NCBI RefSeq assembly: GCF_003286125.1
Contig: NZ_QMED01000007.1
Location: forward strand, 1 to 64,000
From: Algibacillus agarilyticus
GTDB taxonomy: Bacteria > Pseudomonadota > Gammaproteobacteria > Enterobacterales > Alteromonadaceae
Direction of reading: 5' to 3'
Length of the DNA: 64,000 bases
Under the pieces are notes generated by a model that was not told where the DNA came from, made no database searches, and worked only from the letters and a program-made list of their open reading frames with translations. The translations under genes and the position numbers were made by a program. Positions 29,588 to 38,595 of the stretch are shown piece by piece. How positions within the stretch are numbered: the first letter of the stretch is position 1; each line of letters opens with the position of its first letter.

Positions 29588-31486
29588 ATGAGTAATCGCT
29601 TTTTACCCGATAACAATTTACTTTTTGATGCCAACCGTCGTATTAGCCAATTACGCACGTTATTACGTTTGATATTACTCATTGTTTCTTCACTATTGGC
29701 TACATATTTTATCCAATACGATTTTAATCAAATCCATATTGCGTTGATTAGCACCATCTTTGTATTAAGCCTGTTTTATGTATTTTTAACACTTGATACC
29801 AGTAGTATTATTTCAGGTATGTTGATATGGGGATTGACAATATTAATTCTCTTTTTGGCTTGGCATAATGGTGGGTTATACGCCTCCGCTATTACCGCGT
29901 TGCCATGCATCTTAATGCTCGCGATAATTTCGACGAATCGAGTCGTGTTCATTCCTTTAGTTTTATTTATTTTATTGGCTATTTATGCTTTAGGTTATGC
30001 TCACGTTTTTGGGTTGATTGCATTTAAAAGCACAGACCAAATCGAGTTTGTATGGCGTAAAGCGTTTGATATATCGGTCGTCTTGTTTTCTTTTTCGCTT
30101 GTTATGTCATTTATTACTAAAGATATTTCAAGTTTATTATTTAATTTATCACAGCAAAATGAAACCTTATTAAATGAAAAAAATGAAGCTATAAAATTAG
30201 GTAATTACGACGATTTGACTGAATTACCAAATGAGCGTTTGTGTTTGGAAGGGTTAGAGTCGCTTATCACCATAGCCCAAAAAAAGGGAACTATTTTAGC
30301 ATTTATAACGCTTGATATACATAACTATAAAGACATTTGCAGTTCATTAGGTCATAGCCAAGGTGACTTAGTTTTAAAAGAGCTTGCGGTTAGATTGTTA
30401 GTTTTGTTTAACGGCCAACCTTATTTATACCGTTTTCCGGGCAATGAATTTGTGATTTTGCGCCCTGCTATTGATTATGAAGAAGTCTCTGTTTTTGCTG
30501 AGCAAATATTACAAGCGCTGACTAGCCCTTTTATGATAAGAGAATATGAAATTGAATTATTAGGTGCCATTGGTGTTGCTATTGCGCCTTTTGATGGCGA
30601 TTCAATGGAATTATTGCGTAAAAAATCTCATCTCGCTTTATATAAAATAAAAGATAAAAAAACGTGTGAGTATCACTTTTATGATGAAGATTTAGAGAGT
30701 ATTGAATCAAATAAATATCAGATGATTAAAGCGCTAAAGTTAGCCTTAGAAAATGACGAGTTTGAATTGTATTTTCAACCCAAAGTTGATTTATCTAATG
30801 GTAAAATTATTGGTGCTGAAGCGCTGATCCGCTGGCATCGGCCTAACCATGGAATGGTCCCACCTGATGTTTTTATTGGGCTTGCAGAAGAGTCGGGCTT
30901 AATCGTCGATTTAACTAAATGGGTTGCAAAAAATGCGATCCAAGCTTGTAAAGGTTGGCATTCTGCCGATTTAAATCATTTAAGTGTGGCGATTAATTTA
31001 TCCGCTGTTGATTTTCGCCGCGGCAATTTACCTCAAACTATCTTCAAAATGCTTAATAATGCGTGTTTATCGACTCATTATTTAGAGCTTGAATTAACTG
31101 AGTCGATGATTATTGATGATCAGTCGCACGTACAAAGTCAAATATTAGAGCTTCATACTAAAGGGGTCATGCTAGCTATTGATGATTTTGGAACGGGCTA
31201 CTCAAATTTAGGTTATTTAAGTCGGTTTAATGTCACCACTCTAAAAATCGACCAATCATTTATTAAACGGATGAATGACACGCAACACGATTATTTAATT
31301 GTAAAAGCGATTATTCAATTAGGCCAGAGCTTAGGTATTAGCATTGTTGCTGAAGGTGTTGAAGACCAAGAAAATGCCGAATTATTAAAGCAGCTTAATT
31401 GCCAATATGGTCAGGGCTATTATTGGTCTAAGCCTTTGAAGAATGAGGATTTCATTCAATTAGTCAAAAAACATAACGTGATATAA
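29588..31486 (+). CDS. Membrane-bound GGDEF-EAL protein, probable c-di-GMP phosphodiesterase
   Basis: A 632-residue protein with about six N-terminal membrane helices (25-180), a degenerate GGDEF domain (PGNEF 284-288) and an EAL domain (about 385-630). The EAL motifs are intact: EALIRW 411-416, the ELTES segment ending near 506, IDDFGTGYSN 531-540 and KIDQSF 553-558. It should therefore hydrolyse c-di-GMP while its GGDEF half is inactive or regulatory. Paired with the active cyclase eight bases upstream, it gives the operon both synthesis and breakdown. The membrane part resembles no named MASE domain that I can assign with confidence. Confidence 0.9.
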   Translation: MSNRFLPDNNLLFDANRRISQLRTLLRLILLIVSSLLATYFIQYDFNQIHIALISTIFVLSLFYVFLTLDTSSIISGMLIWGLTILILFLAWHNGGLYASAITALPCILMLAIISTNRVVFIPLVLFILLAIYALGYAHVFGLIAFKSTDQIEFVWRKAFDISVVLFSFSLVMSFITKDISSLLFNLSQQNETLLNEKNEAIKLGNYDDLTELPNERLCLEGLESLITIAQKKGTILAFITLDIHNYKDICSSLGHSQGDLVLKELAVRLLVLFNGQPYLYRFPGNEFVILRPAIDYEEVSVFAEQILQALTSPFMIREYEIELLGAIGVAIAPFDGDSMELLRKKSHLALYKIKDKKTCEYHFYDEDLESIESNKYQMIKALKLALENDEFELYFQPKVDLSNGKIIGAEALIRWHRPNHGMVPPDVFIGLAEESGLIVDLTKWVAKNAIQACKGWHSADLNHLSVAINLSAVDFRRGNLPQTIFKMLNNACLSTHYLELELTESMIIDDQSHVQSQILELHTKGVMLAIDDFGTGYSNLGYLSRFNVTTLKIDQSFIKRMNDTQHDYLIVKAIIQLGQSLGISIVAEGVEDQENAELLKQLNCQYGQGYYWSKPLKNEDFIQLVKKHNVI

Positions 31487-31527
31487 TTTAAAACCATAGA
31501 ACCCTACTTTTTTTATGCTGTTTTTTT

Positions 31528-31547
31528 CGCCTTTTAGCGGTTTTTTT
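31528..31547 (+). terminator. Weak terminator-like hairpin after the c-di-GMP unit
   Basis: CGCCTTTTAGCGG followed by seven T residues; the stem is only three to four base pairs, so this is a low-confidence call. It lies about 40 bases after the EAL gene. Confidence 0.3.
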
Positions 31548-31661
31548 ATTCAAAGTGCAAATTATTATCAATACTAAGGCTAAATAACAGATAAGTCGTT
31601 TGCGCATGTTGCAAGTTTGTGAAAAAATCAATCTATACAAATATTTTATTGCGAGATTAAC

Positions 31662-32183
31662 GTGATTGATGCCGAAGGTTATCGAGCTAACGTCGGTATA
31701 GTCATTTGTAATCGATATGGACAAGTCTTCTGGGCGAAGCGGTTAGGGCAGCACTCTTGGCAATTTCCACAAGGTGGAGTTGATGAAGGTGAGACAGCTG
31801 AAGAAACAATGTACCGTGAGTTATTTGAAGAAGTCGGATTGCGCAAAGATGATGTTGAAATTCTTTGTTATACCCGTAACTGGTATCGATATAGATTACC
31901 GAAACGCTTAATTAGAAAAGATTCCTCACCTGTTTGTATTGGTCAAAAACAACGTTGGTATTTATTACGTTTAACCTGCCAAGAAAGTGATGTGAATTTA
32001 TTACACTCATCTCATCCCGAATTTGATGATTGGCGTTGGGTCAGTTTTTGGTATCCAGTTAGACAAGTCGTATCGTTTAAACGTGACGTATACCGTAAAG
32101 TATTAAAAGAGTTTGCTTCAGTGGCCATGCCCTTTATCAAACGAAAAGATAATAAAAAGAGACGGAGACAATATCGAAAATGA
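31662..32183 (+). CDS. rppH: RNA pyrophosphohydrolase RppH
   Basis: Removes pyrophosphate from 5' ends of mRNA and so starts RNase E-dependent decay. It has 173 residues (E. coli 176). The GTG start is supported by [17 protein letters not shown], which matches E. coli [17 protein letters not shown], also GTG-initiated. The Nudix box with [11 protein letters not shown] and [11 protein letters not shown] lies at about 38-60. The C-terminal tail is rich in Lys and Arg. ptsP overlaps its stop by four bases, the usual rppH-ptsP order. Confidence 0.97.
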   Translation: MIDAEGYRANVGIVICNRYGQVFWAKRLGQHSWQFPQGGVDEGETAEETMYRELFEEVGLRKDDVEILCYTRNWYRYRLPKRLIRKDSSPVCIGQKQRWYLLRLTCQESDVNLLHSSHPEFDDWRWVSFWYPVRQVVSFKRDVYRKVLKEFASVAMPFIKRKDNKKRRRQYRK

Positions 32184-34453
32184 TCACCGCGCTAAAACGC
32201 ATTGTTGAGGAATTTGTTCAACAACAAGAGCTAGAGCGTGCGCTGACTGATGTTGTGTCTCAAGTTAAAGAGGCAATGTCGACAGAGTGCTGCTCGCTAT
32301 ACTTAGCTGATCATGAGCAGCAGCACTTTTTGTTAATGGCAACTGACGGTTTATCGAGTCATGCTGTTGGTGAAGTTGTTATTGGGTTTAATCAAGGTTT
32401 AGTCGGTTTGGTGGGGCAACGTGAAGAACCTGTTAATGTCGCTAATGCGCAAGCACATCCACGATTTTTAAAAACCCCGCAAGTTCAAGAAGATAATTTT
32501 AATTCATTTTTAGGGACTCCCATCATCCACCAACGTAAAGTTTTAGGTGTGATGTCGGTTCAACAAACGAATACACGCGTATTTGGTGAAGATGAAGTCG
32601 CATTTTTAGTTACATTGGCTGCTCAACTGGCCTCTGCGATTGCTAATGTGGGCATACAAAAGATCACCCGTAAATCGGCTAATAAACCGTCTAATGATTT
32701 ATCTAAAAAACAAATTGAAGGTGTACCTGGATCTGCCGGTATTGCGATTGCAACGGCTTATGTTCTTGAACCTGAAATTACGTTTAATTCAATTTTACCT
32801 CGGCGTGAAGCTAACAGCCCTAAAGAGTTAATTAAATTTCAGCAAGCCATTAAAAATACACGCAATCAGTTAGGTGAATTAGCCGCGCGTATGAATACGT
32901 TATTACCATCTGAAGTTTCTGCTATTTTTGATGTTTACAATCATTTGCTGAGTGATGCTAGTTTAGGTATTCAGGTTAACGAACATATTAATGCGGGTTG
33001 GAATGCGGCCACATCACTTAAATTTGTTATTGAAAATACGATTAGAGAATTTTCAGAAGTTGATGATGATTATATTCGTGAACGTGTCACGGATATTCGT
33101 GATATTGGTCAGCGAGTATTAGTCAACTTAATGCAAAAAGATATCGCTAAACGGGTCATGCCTGAACAGTTTGTATTGGTTGCAGATGAAGTAACCGCGA
33201 GTATGTTAGCTGAGCTGCCTCGCGAAAATATTAAAGGTATTTGTTCAAGAAGAGGTTCAAGTAGCTCCCACGCCAGTATTTTAGCGAGTGCGCTGGGAAT
33301 TCCTGCGGTTATGGGCTTAAATGACTTACCTATTAACTCAATTGATGGGCATTCTATTGTTCTAGATGGTTATAGTGGTCATATTTATATTAACGCTGAC
33401 GAATCGATCAAGCGTGAATATAAACGTTTACAAACAGAAGAGTTAGAGCTCAATGATTTAGTTCAAGCGTTAGCCGACAAGAAAGCAGTCACGATTGATG
33501 GTACTCCTGTTGCTTTGCATATTAATACCGGTCTTGTGACTGACTTTGATATCATTCATGGTTTAGATATTGATGGTATTGGATTATACCGCACGGAAAT
33601 TCCGTTTATGATCCGTCAGCGTTTTCCTACTGAATCTGAACAGGTTGAACTTTATAAAAGTGTATTACAATCATATCCCGATAAACCCGTTTGCATGCGA
33701 ACGTTAGATGTAGGTGGCGATAAACCATTACCCTATTTCCCATTAGAAGAAGATAACCCTTTTTTAGGCTGGCGTGGTATTCGTATGACGCTAGATCACC
33801 CTGAAATTCAGCTTGTGCAAATGCGAGCGATGTTACGAGCTAACATTGAAACCAATAATCTTAATATTCTTTTACCGATGATCACGTCTATTTCAGAAGT
33901 TGAAGAATCAATTCGATTGTTAAATCAAGCTTATGCTGAATTAACGGAAGAGTTAAAAATTGATATTCCTTGGCCTAAACTTGGTGTCATGCTTGAAGTC
34001 CCTGCCGCTATTTATCAAATTGAAAAGTTGGCATCGCTTATTGACTATTTTTCTATTGGGACTAACGATTTAACGCAATATTTATTAGCTGTAGATCGGA
34101 ATAATGCACGGGTTGCTAACTTATATGATTATTATCATCCTGGCGTTTTACAGGCATTACAATTTACGATAAATGAATGTAATAAGCATAAAATTCCTGT
34201 AACAATTTGTGGTGAAATGGCAGGTGAAGCCATTGGTATTATTTTGCTTTTAGCGATGGGGTGTACGCGTTTCAGTATGAGTGCGCAAAATTTATTAAAA
34301 GCCAAGTGGATTTTACGCCATATATCGCTGCAAGATGCGCATGAATTATTAGCTGAGATCAGTGTCATGTCTTGCCCTAAAATGATTAGGGAAGTCATGA
34401 TCGATAAATTAGAACAAATAGGTTTAGGTGGTTTTATACGCGCCGGCAAATAA
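32180..34453 (+). CDS. ptsP: Nitrogen phosphotransferase enzyme I, EI-Ntr
   Basis: First enzyme of the nitrogen-related PTS; passes phosphate from phosphoenolpyruvate to NPr. The 757 residues comprise a GAF domain (about 15-160) sensing glutamine or other small ligands in related proteins, then an EI phosphohistidine domain with His364 in [13 protein letters not shown], and the PEP-binding barrel with the signature [19 protein letters not shown] and the active-site Cys in TICGEMAGE. It is translationally coupled to rppH through ATGA. The TauE/SafE-family gene follows after 92 bases. Confidence 0.96.
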   Translation: MITALKRIVEEFVQQQELERALTDVVSQVKEAMSTECCSLYLADHEQQHFLLMATDGLSSHAVGEVVIGFNQGLVGLVGQREEPVNVANAQAHPRFLKTPQVQEDNFNSFLGTPIIHQRKVLGVMSVQQTNTRVFGEDEVAFLVTLAAQLASAIANVGIQKITRKSANKPSNDLSKKQIEGVPGSAGIAIATAYVLEPEITFNSILPRREANSPKELIKFQQAIKNTRNQLGELAARMNTLLPSEVSAIFDVYNHLLSDASLGIQVNEHINAGWNAATSLKFVIENTIREFSEVDDDYIRERVTDIRDIGQRVLVNLMQKDIAKRVMPEQFVLVADEVTASMLAELPRENIKGICSRRGSSSSHASILASALGIPAVMGLNDLPINSIDGHSIVLDGYSGHIYINADESIKREYKRLQTEELELNDLVQALADKKAVTIDGTPVALHINTGLVTDFDIIHGLDIDGIGLYRTEIPFMIRQRFPTESEQVELYKSVLQSYPDKPVCMRTLDVGGDKPLPYFPLEEDNPFLGWRGIRMTLDHPEIQLVQMRAMLRANIETNNLNILLPMITSISEVEESIRLLNQAYAELTEELKIDIPWPKLGVMLEVPAAIYQIEKLASLIDYFSIGTNDLTQYLLAVDRNNARVANLYDYYHPGVLQALQFTINECNKHKIPVTICGEMAGEAIGIILLLAMGCTRFSMSAQNLLKAKWILRHISLQDAHELLAEISVMSCPKMIREVMIDKLEQIGLGGFIRAGK

Positions 34454-34545
34454 TGACGATGACTCATTGCTCCAATCATCGAAGATAAACCTTCTGCTTG
34501 ATTAACTAACCTGCAATTTTAATTCTGTTTTATAAGTAGACATTT

Positions 34546-35352
34546 ATGGATTTTGTATCACTCGCTATTTTATTTTTGTTAACCGGTGTTGTGGCGGGGA
34601 TTCTTGCTGGCTTTTTAGGCATCGGTGGTGGGCTTGTTGTTGTGCCATTATTAACTATTTCACTTCCCTTGGTTGGTGTGCAGCAAGAAAACGTGATCAC
34701 AATGGCTATTGGTACCTCTTTGGCGACCATTATTTTTACCGCGATGTCTTCGCTTATCGCTCATCAGAAAAGGGCTAATATAATTTGGCCTGCGGTCTTT
34801 AGTTTATTTCCTGGCATTATGTTGGGTAGTATGTTGGGCGCAGCGATAGGGACACAAATTGCATCAAAAAGTTTAACGTTGATTTTTGGTTGTTTTTGTA
34901 CTTTTTTAGCTATTTATACGTTGTTTGGTGATAAATGGTTTAAACCTAAATGGGATTACAACAGTAGCCGAAATTGGCTCTCTCTCGTTGGTTTCATTAT
35001 CGGTGGCGGTTCGAGCATGGTCGGTATTGGTGGTGGGACGTTATTAGGACCGTGGTTGATTTGGCTTGGTTTAGAAGCTAAAAGAGCCGTTGGTACCTCC
35101 GCTGCATGTGGTTTTTTTATTGCGATCTTTGGTTCGGCTAGTTATTTAATTACCGGTGTTGGCTTGACTGACTTGCCTGAGTATTCTTTAGGTTATATTT
35201 ATTTACCGGCGTTTTGGGGCATCATTATTATGTCGATGTTAACGGCACCTTTAGGCGCTAAAATGGCGAGTTATTTTGCACCTAAAACAATTAAAATATG
35301 TTTAGGTTTAGCTTTATTTACCGCCGCAAGTAAAATGTTCTTTAGTTTGTGA
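34546..35352 (+). CDS. TauE/SafE family sulfite exporter-like membrane protein
   Basis: A 268-residue protein with about eight membrane helices and the two Gly-rich repeats of the family (LAGFLGIGGGLVVVPLL near 25-42; SSMVGIGGGTLLGPWLIWLG near 150-170). Members export sulfite, sulfoacetate or other small anions; the substrate is not predictable. The gene follows ptsP, as in several gammaproteobacteria where lgt and thyA come next. Here lgt is missing and thyA follows after 196 bases. No signal for regulation was seen. Confidence 0.88.
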   Translation: MDFVSLAILFLLTGVVAGILAGFLGIGGGLVVVPLLTISLPLVGVQQENVITMAIGTSLATIIFTAMSSLIAHQKRANIIWPAVFSLFPGIMLGSMLGAAIGTQIASKSLTLIFGCFCTFLAIYTLFGDKWFKPKWDYNSSRNWLSLVGFIIGGGSSMVGIGGGTLLGPWLIWLGLEAKRAVGTSAACGFFIAIFGSASYLITGVGLTDLPEYSLGYIYLPAFWGIIIMSMLTAPLGAKMASYFAPKTIKICLGLALFTAASKMFFSL

Positions 35353-35548
35353 AAACGACTATCAAGATCCTTGCCCAGTTCTGCTACCTCTGTATTATTT
35401 AACTACTTAACTTTGCTTTTATAACAACGTTTTAAGTTAGGAATTGTTATTCAAATTTAAAACTGAGTAGTATAATTGGTTTATGCGTTTAGGTTCATGC
35501 TGATTGATATATTCACCAATAGCTTGTGCCACTAATTGAGATGATAAA

Positions 35549-36382
35549 ATGAAACAATATTTAGATTTAATGCAGCATGTGCTCGATAAAGGAACAAAAA
35601 AAGAAGATAGAACAGGAACCGGGACTTTAAGCGTATTTGGCTACCAAATGCGTTTTGATTTAGCTGACGGTTTTCCATTAGTTTCGACTAAAAAATGCCA
35701 TCTTCGTTCTATTATTCATGAGTTACTTTGGTTTTTAAAAGGCGAAACTAATATTGCTTATTTAAAAGAAAATGGTGTTTCAATTTGGGATGGTTGGGCA
35801 ACAGAAGAAGGCGAGCTTGGTCCTGTTTATGGTAAGCAGTGGCGTTCGTGGGAAGACTCAAATGGCGAATCGATTGATCAAATTAGTGAATTGGTTGAGC
35901 AATTAAAAAATAATCCTGATTCTCGCCGTTTAATTGTAAGTGCATGGAACCCCGCTGTATTGCCTGACACTACTTTTTCACCGTCTGAAAATGCTGCGAT
36001 GGGGCGTCAAGCGTTGCCGCCTTGCCATACTCTTTTTCAATTTTATGTAGCGGATGGAAAATTGAGCTGCCAGTTATATCAACGCAGCGCTGACATTTTT
36101 TTAGGTGTGCCCTTTAATATTGCAAGCTATGCTTTATTAACAATGATGTTAGCTCAGGTTTGTGATTTAGAGTTAGGCGATTTTGTTCATACGCTAGGTG
36201 ACGCGCATTTATACTTAAATCATTTAGATCAAACTAAATTACAGTTAAGTCGAGAGCCTAAAGCGTTGCCGATATTGAAAATAAACCCAGATGTAAAAGA
36301 TATATTTGGTTTTAAATTTGAAGATTTTGAATTAACCGGATATGAACCTCACCCTCATATTAAAGCAAGCGTTGCTATATAG
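35549..36382 (+). CDS. thyA: Thymidylate synthase
   Basis: Methylates dUMP to dTMP using methylenetetrahydrofolate. It has 277 residues (E. coli 264). The active-site Cys is in [13 protein letters not shown], the dUMP-binding Arg and Asn motifs are [20 protein letters not shown] and the C-terminus is PHIKASVAI. The small excess over E. coli comes from an insertion around residues 85-110. The stop is 12 bases from a 129-bp repeat copy, so the transcript's 3' end probably lies in that element. Confidence 0.97.
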   Translation: MKQYLDLMQHVLDKGTKKEDRTGTGTLSVFGYQMRFDLADGFPLVSTKKCHLRSIIHELLWFLKGETNIAYLKENGVSIWDGWATEEGELGPVYGKQWRSWEDSNGESIDQISELVEQLKNNPDSRRLIVSAWNPAVLPDTTFSPSENAAMGRQALPPCHTLFQFYVADGKLSCQLYQRSADIFLGVPFNIASYALLTMMLAQVCDLELGDFVHTLGDAHLYLNHLDQTKLQLSREPKALPILKINPDVKDIFGFKFEDFELTGYEPHPHIKASVAI

Positions 36383-36393
36383 TTTAACCGATA

Positions 36394-36522
36394 TATAGTC
36401 TTCTCGCTCAGGTTTTATAGGTCATTGTCAGCACTTACTCGCCCCAATCACATAGTAGAGCATATGCTCATGGGGTCTCGAAGCTTGACTGCTTCCCCTA
36501 AAACCCGAGCGCTTTGACTATA
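36394..36522 (-). mobile_element. 129-bp MITE-like element, copy 2 (reverse)
   Basis: It is the reverse complement of the copy at 2585-2713, with about six differences in 129 positions and intact TATAGTC/GACTATA ends. Relative to thyA it presents the same orientation as copy 3 does to the gene at 57065: the TATAGTCTTCTCGCTC end is nearest the stop codon. It is the most divergent of the three copies. Confidence 0.85.
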
Positions 36523-36621
36523 GTTAAACTTATACCCAAGTGACTTGAGTAGGGATACCTAAGCTTAACGTGTTGTTAATTGCTTTGAGCTTAGATTCTC
36601 ATCTATGATTTTTTCCTACCG

Positions 36622-36789
36622 CTAGGGCGTGTTTAGCTTTGTCGTATCGATTTTGTTCAATTTCAAAGCGTTTTGATCGCGGTATTGGCTTGATGGCATA
36701 GTGGAATAACGACACCGCAATCGCTCTGCCTTGTATAAATCGTGCAAATACGGCTGCAAAAGCATACACAAAAGATAAACACGCCCTAG
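36622..36789. mobile_element. 168-bp element with perfect 14-bp terminal inverted repeats
   Basis: CTAGGGCGTGTTTA at 36622-36635 is exactly inverted at 36776-36789, and similarity continues inward (GCTTTGTC / TCTTTTGT). The minus strand reads openly through most of it, but no start or known domain was found. It ends three bases before the REC-GGDEF stop codon. With copy 2 of the 129-bp element it fills the 410-bp gap between thyA and that gene. It looks like a second non-autonomous element or an IS remnant. Confidence 0.65.
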
Positions 36790-36792
36790 GCT

Positions 36793-37728
36793 TTAAAAAG
36801 TGTAAGTACCAAACTTATACTTGTTTCGGCCACTGTATTTCGCCGAGTAGAGCAGTTGGTCTGCAGCATCCATAACTGATTCAATATTAGATTCAAGACA
36901 AGGGCAGTGATTAATTGCACCTATACTGATACTTAGAATAGGGTGGGTGTCTGATTTTTCGTGTGGAATATCTAAATCTAATACGGCTTCATTACACTCT
37001 GCCAAAATTTGCTCATTTAATGCTGAATTATTTTCTGGAAAGTAAAAATAAAACTCTTCGCCGCCACATCGATAAATATGTCCATCATATTTATATAAAA
37101 TACGTTTTATGCTATTCGATATTTTGCGTAAAACGATATCACCTTTCAAATGCCCATAAAAATCATTATAGTTTTTAAAATGATCGACATCGGCAATACC
37201 AAATATGATTTTTTGTTTCTTTTTAGACGCTGTATGCCAGAGAATTTCAGAGTCTGTTTCCCATTTTCTCCGGTTAGGGATTTCAGTTAAAATATCAACA
37301 TGGGCAAACTTTTCTAATAACTTTCGCTGCCGAACGATCTCTAGATGGGCGTTCACACGAGCAAAGATGATTGTGTGGTTGAAAGGTTTATGAATATAGT
37401 CACATGCGCCTAATTTTAAGCCTTTTGCTTCGTCATCTTCACTATGCAAACCGGTAATAAAAATAACGGGAATATGAGCTAGCTGGGGCGTATTTTTAAA
37501 CTGAGTGATCAGATCAAAGCCATTTTGGTTTGGCATGATAATATCAAGTAAAATGAGATCGGGTTGAATATCGATTGCTTTTTGAAACCCGCTGTCGGCA
37601 TCTTTAGTTAAGATGACTTTGTAGTGATCGCGAAAAATACTCGAAAGTACTTTTAAATTAACGCTCTCATCATCGATACATAAGATTGTGAACGTTTTGT
37701 CTTTTGCTCTGCGGTTGTCTACATCCAT
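36793..37728 (-). CDS. Response regulator with GGDEF output (diguanylate cyclase)
   Basis: A 311-residue two-domain protein. The receiver (1-130) has D19/D20, phosphoacceptor D62 in LLDIIMPNQNG and Lys114 in HKPF. The GGDEF domain (about 140-310) has an intact GGEEF at 222-226, so it should make c-di-GMP when phosphorylated. The inhibitory RxxD site is not present at the usual position, where the sequence reads KYDG, so feedback inhibition may be weak. No kinase is adjacent. It is monocistronic, and its 3' end touches the 168-bp element. Confidence 0.92.
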   Translation of the reverse strand: MDVDNRRAKDKTFTILCIDDESVNLKVLSSIFRDHYKVILTKDADSGFQKAIDIQPDLILLDIIMPNQNGFDLITQFKNTPQLAHIPVIFITGLHSEDDEAKGLKLGACDYIHKPFNHTIIFARVNAHLEIVRQRKLLEKFAHVDILTEIPNRRKWETDSEILWHTASKKKQKIIFGIADVDHFKNYNDFYGHLKGDIVLRKISNSIKRILYKYDGHIYRCGGEEFYFYFPENNSALNEQILAECNEAVLDLDIPHEKSDTHPILSISIGAINHCPCLESNIESVMDAADQLLYSAKYSGRNKYKFGTYTF

Positions 37729-38110
37729 TCTATTATTTCCATATTAAGAAGGCTTGTTATTTTTATCGGTATTACTTTTTTGAACGATAGCCATAGCTCA
37801 TAAACGGGTTATTCTATCGGTGAATATAGTGCAATATACTTTCGTTTTTAACTCAGCTAAATGTACTAATTTAATATAATTTAATTTAAGAGTTGGCTGT
37901 TTGCAATTAGTTGCTTAGACCGAATGTGGTAATCGAGTTGTTGAATGTGAATAATTAGGGTGGGGAGATAAGTGCCCAACTAACCTTTTTTAGGAAAAAT
38001 CACGAATAACGTTATTAGGCTTTATTATTAAACTTTATAGAACAAAAGTAAGAACTGACAAAACTTATTTTACCTGTTTTCACTTTACAAGACGTTAGGC
38101 GCTACTGGGG
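37729..38110. other. 382-bp gap without a recognised gene
   Basis: AT-rich sequence between two minus-strand genes. It should carry the promoter of the REC-GGDEF gene. The only structure noted is a 12-bp palindrome AATAACGTTATT at 38005-38016. No coding frame or repeat shared with the rest of the window was seen. Confidence 0.6.
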
Positions 38111-38581
38111 TTATTCTAGTAACTTACCGATCACCGAAAAGATCCCTTTTTTCTCGACTAATAAATAACGCTGACAATTTTGTTTAGTTTGAATGGTATT
38201 GCAGATATAAAGCCACTCTCCGCCATTATCGATATTTACTGTGCCATTAGAATCTAAAATTTTTCCCTTTGTAAGGCCTAAAAAACTCGGTATATATATA
38301 CTCTCTGTTACTATTTTCAGCTTTTCATATTTTATAAGTTTTGGGTACGGCACAATAATCAGTAAAAATAATATAAAACCGCCGATGCTTAACATTTGCT
38401 TCGGTGTTGCTGGCTTTTTTTCGACGACCGGTGGCGCATTTTGAGCCGCTTCAGCTGCTTGAATTGCTGCCATTTTTGCTTGAATAGTAGCTTGCTGTTT
38501 GGCAATAGCATTCGCTTTCTTTTTTTTCGCGAGTTGGCGATTATATGCTTCTTGGTCGAGTAACTTTTGCTTATTAGCCAT
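38111..38581 (-). CDS. Hypothetical membrane protein with basic coiled N-terminus
   Basis: A 156-residue protein with no family I recognise. Residues 1-45 are a Lys/Ala/Gln-rich helical stretch (KKKKANAIAKQQATIQAKMAAIQ), then a Pro-rich spacer (PPVVEKKPATPKQ), a membrane helix about 64-80 (IGGFILFLLIIVPY) and a C-terminal region of 75 residues with two Cys (YICNTIQTKQNCQRYLL) that could form a disulfide if exported. A topology with a cytoplasmic N-terminus and periplasmic C-terminus fits the positive-inside rule. It lies 14 bases downstream of the M28 peptidase gene and is probably cotranscribed. Confidence 0.7.
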   Translation of the reverse strand: MANKQKLLDQEAYNRQLAKKKKANAIAKQQATIQAKMAAIQAAEAAQNAPPVVEKKPATPKQMLSIGGFILFLLIIVPYPKLIKYEKLKIVTESIYIPSFLGLTKGKILDSNGTVNIDNGGEWLYICNTIQTKQNCQRYLLVEKKGIFSVIGKLLE

Positions 38582-38595
38582 ACTTATTTCCTTTC

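Noticed and set aside
31488-31724. A 78-codon minus-strand frame between the EAL gene and rppH
   Set aside because: It overlaps the rppH start on the opposite strand, is low-complexity and lacks a ribosome binding site.
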